From Margaritifera margaritifera (taxonomy: Eukaryota; Mollusca; Bivalvia; Unionida; Margaritiferidae), in contig JAQPZY010001471.1 in assembly GCA_029931535.1 (NCBI GenBank), positions 930,001 through 994,000 on the forward strand: DNA of 64,000 bases, in the 5' to 3' direction. A model generated the notes under the pieces. The model did not search any database. It was not told the DNA's origin and saw only the letters and a program-made list of their open reading frames with translations. Positions 59,258 to 64,000 of the stretch are shown in pieces. A program made the position numbers and the translations under genes. Each line of letters begins with the position of its first letter. Position 1 is the stretch's first letter.

Positions 59258-59410
59258 AGACATTGGTACAGTAGAGCACTGATTGTTAGACACAGGTACA
59301 GTAGAACACTGATTGTGAGAAACACAGGTACAGTAGTAGAACAACGATTGTGAGACATAGGTTCTGTAGTATGCCATTTGTTAGACATAGCTACAATAGA
59401 ACACAGATTT
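59258..59410. repeat. ~30-nt degenerate tandem repeat, about five units
   Basis: Units of the form 'gacacaggtacagtagaaca' + 'ctgattgtga' recur at 29-32-nt steps just inside the intron. Confidence 0.85.
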
Positions 59411-59954
59411 TTTTTATATCATTATGTCCATCCATCACATATTCATTTCTGCCATAACTTTAAAGCCTTTTGAGATTAAGGGATGAGACTTGGTTTCCTT
59501 GCACATCATCATTAGAAGGTGTGTCAAATATCACATTAGAGGTCTTATCTTCAAGGTCAAGGTTATGGCTCAGTGTTTACATTTTTTTTATCACATTTTC
59601 CCTTCCACTTTATAACCTTCAAGCCATTTGATATTTAGGGATGAAACTTGGTATGCTTATACATCATCACAAGAAGATGGGTCACATACTACATTAGGAG
59701 TCCTGTCTTCAAGGTCGAGGTCACAGCTCAGTATATTAGAATCTTCCATCAGATTTTCATTTTGGGTTTATTACTCTAGAGCCTTATGAGATTAAGTAAT
59801 GTAACATGGTAACTTTAGGGTTTTGAACTTAAAGTCAAGGTCATTGATTAATATTGGAAGTTTCCGGTCTTTCTTTCCTTCCACTAACATTAAAGCCTTG
59901 TGAGATTAAGAGACGAAACTTGGTGTATGGGACAAAACTTGGTGTGTATGTATG

Positions 59955-59956
<2 letters not shown>

Positions 59957-60041
<85 letters not shown>
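59957..60041. repeat. (AT)n microsatellite
   Basis: AT run with one 'ag' interruption, followed by a (GT)n stretch to about 60060. Confidence 0.98.
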
Positions 60042-60052
<11 letters not shown>

Positions 60053-60228
60053 TTGTGTGTGACTTTGGTCCCCTGCGTGATATGCATGATTAACACTGAA
60101 TTTTTTTACACAACTTTGTTGGGCTGATTGCAGCATAACAGAGATATATAGTTTACCCCTTTTAGACCATTCAAACATGTAGGAGTCAAGAATTCTTCTT
60201 GGCTTTTGTGTTTAGTGTTTGTTTTGTG

Positions 60229-60290
60229 GATGTAAATTGTTTCTTCCCCTGATGTAGAGCTTGTTTAGCTCGAAACGTTGGGAAACTGTT
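60229..60290 (+). ncRNA. Hammerhead-ribozyme-like core
   Basis: 'ctgatg' (60249-60254) is followed by 'gagc', a 7-nt loop, 'gctc' and 'gaaac' (60272-60276). This is the hammerhead order CUGANGA - stem II - GAAA. A flanking stem can form between 'gtttcttccc' (60239-60248) and 'gggaaac' (60280-60286). The core base expected as A after CUGAUG is U here, and stem III would be minimal or absent. Similar minimal hammerheads are known from Penelope-like retroelements. It may be a decayed example; activity is doubtful. Confidence 0.4.
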
Positions 60291-60321
60291 TTGTGTTTGG
60301 TCTGTTATCAATTTTTGTGTC

Positions 60322-60323
<2 letters not shown>

Positions 60324-60397
<74 letters not shown>
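60324..60397. repeat. (AT)n microsatellite
   Basis: About 37 uninterrupted AT units. Confidence 0.98.
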
Positions 60398-60399
<2 letters not shown>

Positions 60400-61379
60400 C
60401 CCTAGTAAATGTTTTGTGAACCATGTTGGTGGTCAAGTTCACAACTTGATATATTTTAAGTTTTCCATCACATTTTCCTTTTGGCTCTTTAACTTTGGAT
60501 CTGTCAGAGATTAAGGGATGAAACTTGGTATACCTCTATGTCATCACTGGAAAGTAATTCACAGATGACATTGGTGGTCCTATCTTCATGGTTATGGTCA
60601 GGGTTTAATATTGTTTTCAATCACATTTTCGTTTCCACTCTTTATCTTTAAGGTCATTTGGGATTAAAGGCCAGATATGGAGAAAATCTTCAGTTAGCAA
60701 ATTATATTGTTTTTCATTGAACACTGAATGTATTTTAAAAATCTGCTTCTTCAGTGCTCCACCAAATTTCTGAAACTAAGCACTAAATTTATTGAAGAGT
60801 TGCCCAAAATTACTGACTGCATTGCTCCCCTTGACAAACTTGGTTTGGTGTTGTGTGACATCAGCATAAAACGAGTCAAACATCCATTGCTGTAGAAATG
60901 AATTGATGGAACAGTCATTTTAGGTGAGAACAATAGTTTTTTTGCAGTCGGTGCTTGTGATAAAATACTGGAAATGGTGCAGTTGTTTTCTTTTTATACT
61001 GTGCACCTGTCTTTAAATGGGTGTGTTGTATTATGGTGTTGTCTATCCAGCCATCTGTCTGTCTGTGTGTTAAAATGTACTTGTATGTCCCATAACTTTA
61101 TAAAGTTGGGAGAGATTTTCATGAAACTGTTCCCAAGCATATATCATAACTAGACTGGTATTATTGACAGATTAAAGTAAACACAATAATAAACCAATGG
61201 TAGCCATAATCTGGTTCTCCAGACAGGCACAAGCTCTGAGAAGCTTGGTTGCCCGAAACTAAAATTTGGTTGTCCTGGACTGCCAAGCACCATATTTTTC
61301 TGCCATGCACAGTCTCTGCCCATCAAGGTCAAGGTCACAACAAGGGATAATGCAGTGGCCTTGATAAGCTCAGTATAGA

Positions 61380-61965
61380 ATATTATGTCTACATTTACAT
61401 CCATTAGAAAATAGGGTGTCAATTTGATATTGTGTCTACATTTACATCCATTAGAAAATAGGGTGTCAATTTGATATTGTGTCTACATTTACACTCATTA
61501 GAAAACAGGGTGTCAATTTGATAAGCTTAATATGGCATATTATGTCCACATTTACATCCATTAGAAAATACGGTGTCAATTTGATATTATGTCTACATTT
61601 ACATCCATTAGAAAATAGGGTGTCAATTTGATATTATGTCTACATTTACATCCATTAGAAAACAGGGTGTCAATTTGATATTATGTTTACATTTACATCC
61701 ATTAGAAAATAGGGTGTCAATTTGACATTATGTCTACATTTACATCCATTAGAAAATAGGGTGTTAATTTGATATGCTTAATATAGCATATTATGCCTTC
61801 ATTTACATCCATTAAAAAATGGGGTGTAAATTTGATAAGCTTAATATAGCATATTATGTCTACATTTACATCCATTCGAAAATAGGGTGTCAATTTGATA
61901 AGCTTAATATAGCATATTACGTCTAAATTTACATCCATTTAGAGAATAGGTTGTGTGTGTGATAA
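61380..61965. repeat. 47-nt minisatellite with 63-nt variants, about eleven units
   Basis: Unit 'attatgtctacatttacatc' + 'cattagaaaatagggtgtca' + 'atttgat' (47 nt). Several units carry an added 'aagcttaatatagcat' (16 nt), making 63 nt. Units with the insert cluster at the right end. Confidence 0.95.
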
Positions 61966-62122
61966 GCTTTATATAGCATAATGTCTACGGAGTTGGCAAG
62001 GGTTTACAGTTGAACCAAGACTTAACAAAAAGCTATTAATTTATAAAAGTGAATATGAGTATGATCATGACAATGCAGTACTAAGCCAAAGGCAGGAAAG
62101 TAAGTAAGAACTTTTCAACAAG

Positions 62123-62293
62123 TGCCCCCCACCCCCCCTGAAATTATCAATGAGATTAAGCTTAATCTGCATTATATTATACATTACATTAATCTCATCA
62201 AGGAATTGTTTGATAGCACATCAACAGTGAGTCAATTCACATGGTGGATAAATGAACACAATGAATTTGTCAAGTTCCTTAACAATGAAAACG
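62123..62293 (+). CDS. Possible further exon of the zinc-finger gene
   Basis: A 171-nt segment between AG (62121-62122) and GT (62294-62295) is open and phase 1 at both ends like the accepted exons. It encodes 'EIINEIKLNLHYIIHYINLI' and a 'FTWWINEHNEFVKFL' helix with no zinc finger. The acceptor lacks a good pyrimidine tract, so it may be chance. Confidence 0.25.
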
Positions 62294-62424
62294 GTAATAG
62301 CAGCACTTATATCAGCTAACCAATGCCATCACAACTGTCTAACCACTGGTAATGTGTTTTCAAACAGAAACTGTGCTTTTAACCATAATTTTATTTACTT
62401 AAAAAAGCCACAGTTTGAGCTGAC

Positions 62425-62562
62425 TAACAGACTATCAGTTACAACCAGCTGACAGGTATTGTCCACAACCAGGCTTTCTCCAACTGGATAACAGAATATC
62501 AGCTACAACCAGCTGACAGGTATTGTCCACAACCAGGCTTTCTCCAACTGGATAACAGACTA
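62425..62562. repeat. 64-nt tandem repeat, two copies plus start of a third
   Basis: 'ccagctgacaggtattgtcc' and 'acaaccaggctttctccaac' occur twice with exact 64-nt spacing. Confidence 0.95.
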
Positions 62563-62569
62563 TTTAGTT

Positions 62570-63190
62570 GTTTTTACTGGTGTCCATATTCTCAGATGTA
62601 CCAGATTAAACTTTTGTATATATTTCCTGATTTATTTTTAATTTCATTCGATTTGTATAGCTATAAATATTTGAAAAGCATTAAAGAGGGGCTATGTAAT
62701 AAATACAGAACCACATTTTTGTTTTCTTCTGAGTTTGGGGATATAACTTGTTTGATATGGTGTATGAATATATGTCTTAGACTTATGTCCTTGACATATT
62801 CCTATGCCATATCAAACTTATTCTTTCTGTCGTCTTGGAACAAAATGCCTATATAATTTTTTTATTTATATTTTTAATCTCGCTTTATGACAATGCTTTC
62901 CTTGGATAGTGTCACAAATTATACACTCTGTCTTTTCATCCATCTTGAACACTTTCTCCTCATACACCACAGGGCAGAATAACATTAAATTTGGTAATCA
63001 ACTTTTCCATCTTGTTGACAGAGGGTGATGAGGCTACTCTGTAGTTAGGCTAAGAGGGTCCTCAAGAAAAAGCTTAAATGGTCAATTTACAAACTTTCGA
63101 GTACAGAAATGTGTGCATTGAAAGTAAGATAAGAGTTAAGATAGGGTTTAGTATATTCCCATTTATTACACGAGCATTGAGAAAGAAACA
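62570..63190. other. Non-coding, nothing recognised
   Basis: One + frame of 86 codons (62596-62856) is Phe/Leu/Ile-rich by AT bias. No domain recognised. Confidence 0.45.
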
Positions 63191-64000
63191 TTTTGATAGG
63201 CTGTTCTATAATTGAAAATATCTGTTACAGCTGATTCTTGTAGCTGGCATAGCTCAGGAAGCATTTAACAAATTGTGATACAGTTTAGTGTGTATGTGGT
63301 CTCCTAGAAATAGATCAGTGTTTTATGGGCTTAGTCACATCAGCTACATAATTGGATAGAGTTATGGCCCTTGACTTTCATATTTTCACATGGGATGTTG
63401 CTCATAACTAGCATAGCTCAAGAATCATTCAACATATGCTGAAGCGATTTGATGTGTACTTTTTCTTAATGACCTTAATGTGCCTTGTTTGAGTTTCGTC
63501 TCTTCAACTTCATTTTGGATAGAGTTAGGGCTGATGAAAAATTAAATTCATGTCTTCAGATGGGATGTTGCTTGCAACTGGCATAGCTCAAGAACCATTC
63601 AACATATTCTGACACAGTTTGGTTTGTATATTGTCTCAAAGACAAAGATTTGCTTTTCATAAGTTTTGTTTCATCAACTCCATTTTGGACAGAGCTGTGA
63701 CCCTTTACAATTAACTTCACATCTTCACATGGATGGAATGTTGCTTGTTACAAGCATAGCTCAAGAACCAATCAACTTATTCTGATGCAGTTTTGGCATG
63801 AACATTGTCTCGTAGACTTTGATGTGCCTTTTATGCATTTGGACTTGTCTGTTCCTTTTTTGGACAAGGTTATGGCTTCGCATCTTTACATGGTATATTG
63901 CTTGTAATCGGCATAGCTCAAAAACCTTTCAACATATTTTGATGGAATTTAGCAAGACCCTCGTCTCTTAGACCTAGATTTGCATTTTATGTGTTTTGTC
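63190..64000 (+). repeat. ~165-nt tandem modules
   Basis: 'gcatagctcaagaaccattc' variants occur near 63247, 63413, 63584, 63756 and 63912. The same family appears at 29100-29700. Runs off the window. Confidence 0.85.

Larger units (their letters stand above)
59420..60690 (+). repeat. ~150-nt tandem modules
   Basis: 'cctt.tgagattaagggatga' + 'aacttggt' recurs near 59466, 59625, 59788, 59895 and 60500, with 'tcttcaaggtcaaggttatg' near 59550, 59710 and 59830. Interrupted by two AT microsatellites and the ribozyme-like motif. Confidence 0.75.

Overview
The window looks like nuclear DNA of an animal, most likely a marine invertebrate such as a mollusc or another lophotrochozoan. This is an inference from AT-rich sequence, spliced C2H2 zinc-finger exons, DIRS, Polinton-like, hAT and LINE relics, tRNA-derived SINEs and many decayed tandem repeats. 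Species cannot be read from it. No bacterial-type gene clusters, rRNA or CRISPR are seen.

Layout. 1-2.0 kb: decayed DIRS retrotransposon (gag-like, reverse transcriptase, 3' end). 2.1-12.7 kb: relic of a large Polinton/Maverick-like DNA element, with coiled-coil and membrane-protein remnants on + and an integrase on -, interrupted by a 145-nt tandem repeat. 15.1-15.9 kb: LINE reverse transcriptase on -. 20.1-20.6 kb: TTF-type zinc-finger remnant of hAT type. 21.5-59.2 kb: the one convincing host gene, a + strand zinc-finger gene. Its coding exons lie at 21542-22046, 30451-30735, 40544-40828 (a near-identical copy of the previous exon), 57079-57816 and 58380-59228, with a weak extra candidate at 62123-62293. 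Every internal junction is phase 1. The introns hold a 43-nt satellite (25.0-27.4 kb), a 2.1-kb segmental duplication (26.9-29.0 and 49.8-52.0 kb), a 0.42-kb inverted repeat pair (34.6 and 49.4 kb), three DIRS fragments, repeatedly copied modules (29-46 kb), and a hAT transposon inserted into a SINE (53.0-55.9 kb). 59-64 kb: tandem modules, two AT microsatellites, a hammerhead-ribozyme-like core and a 47-nt minisatellite.

Function. The zinc-finger gene appears built from a repeated exon module: acidic or polar leader, one or two C2H2 fingers with fixed spacing, and in the larger exons a basic NLS-like tail. Symmetric phase-1 ends mean any internal exon can be duplicated or skipped without a frameshift, and one has recently been duplicated. 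All mobile-element genes seen here are broken. The most interesting unexplained structures are the modular zinc-finger exons, the palindrome-bearing satellite tied to the segmental duplication, the Polinton-like relic, and the ribozyme-like motif. No intact novel system was demonstrated.
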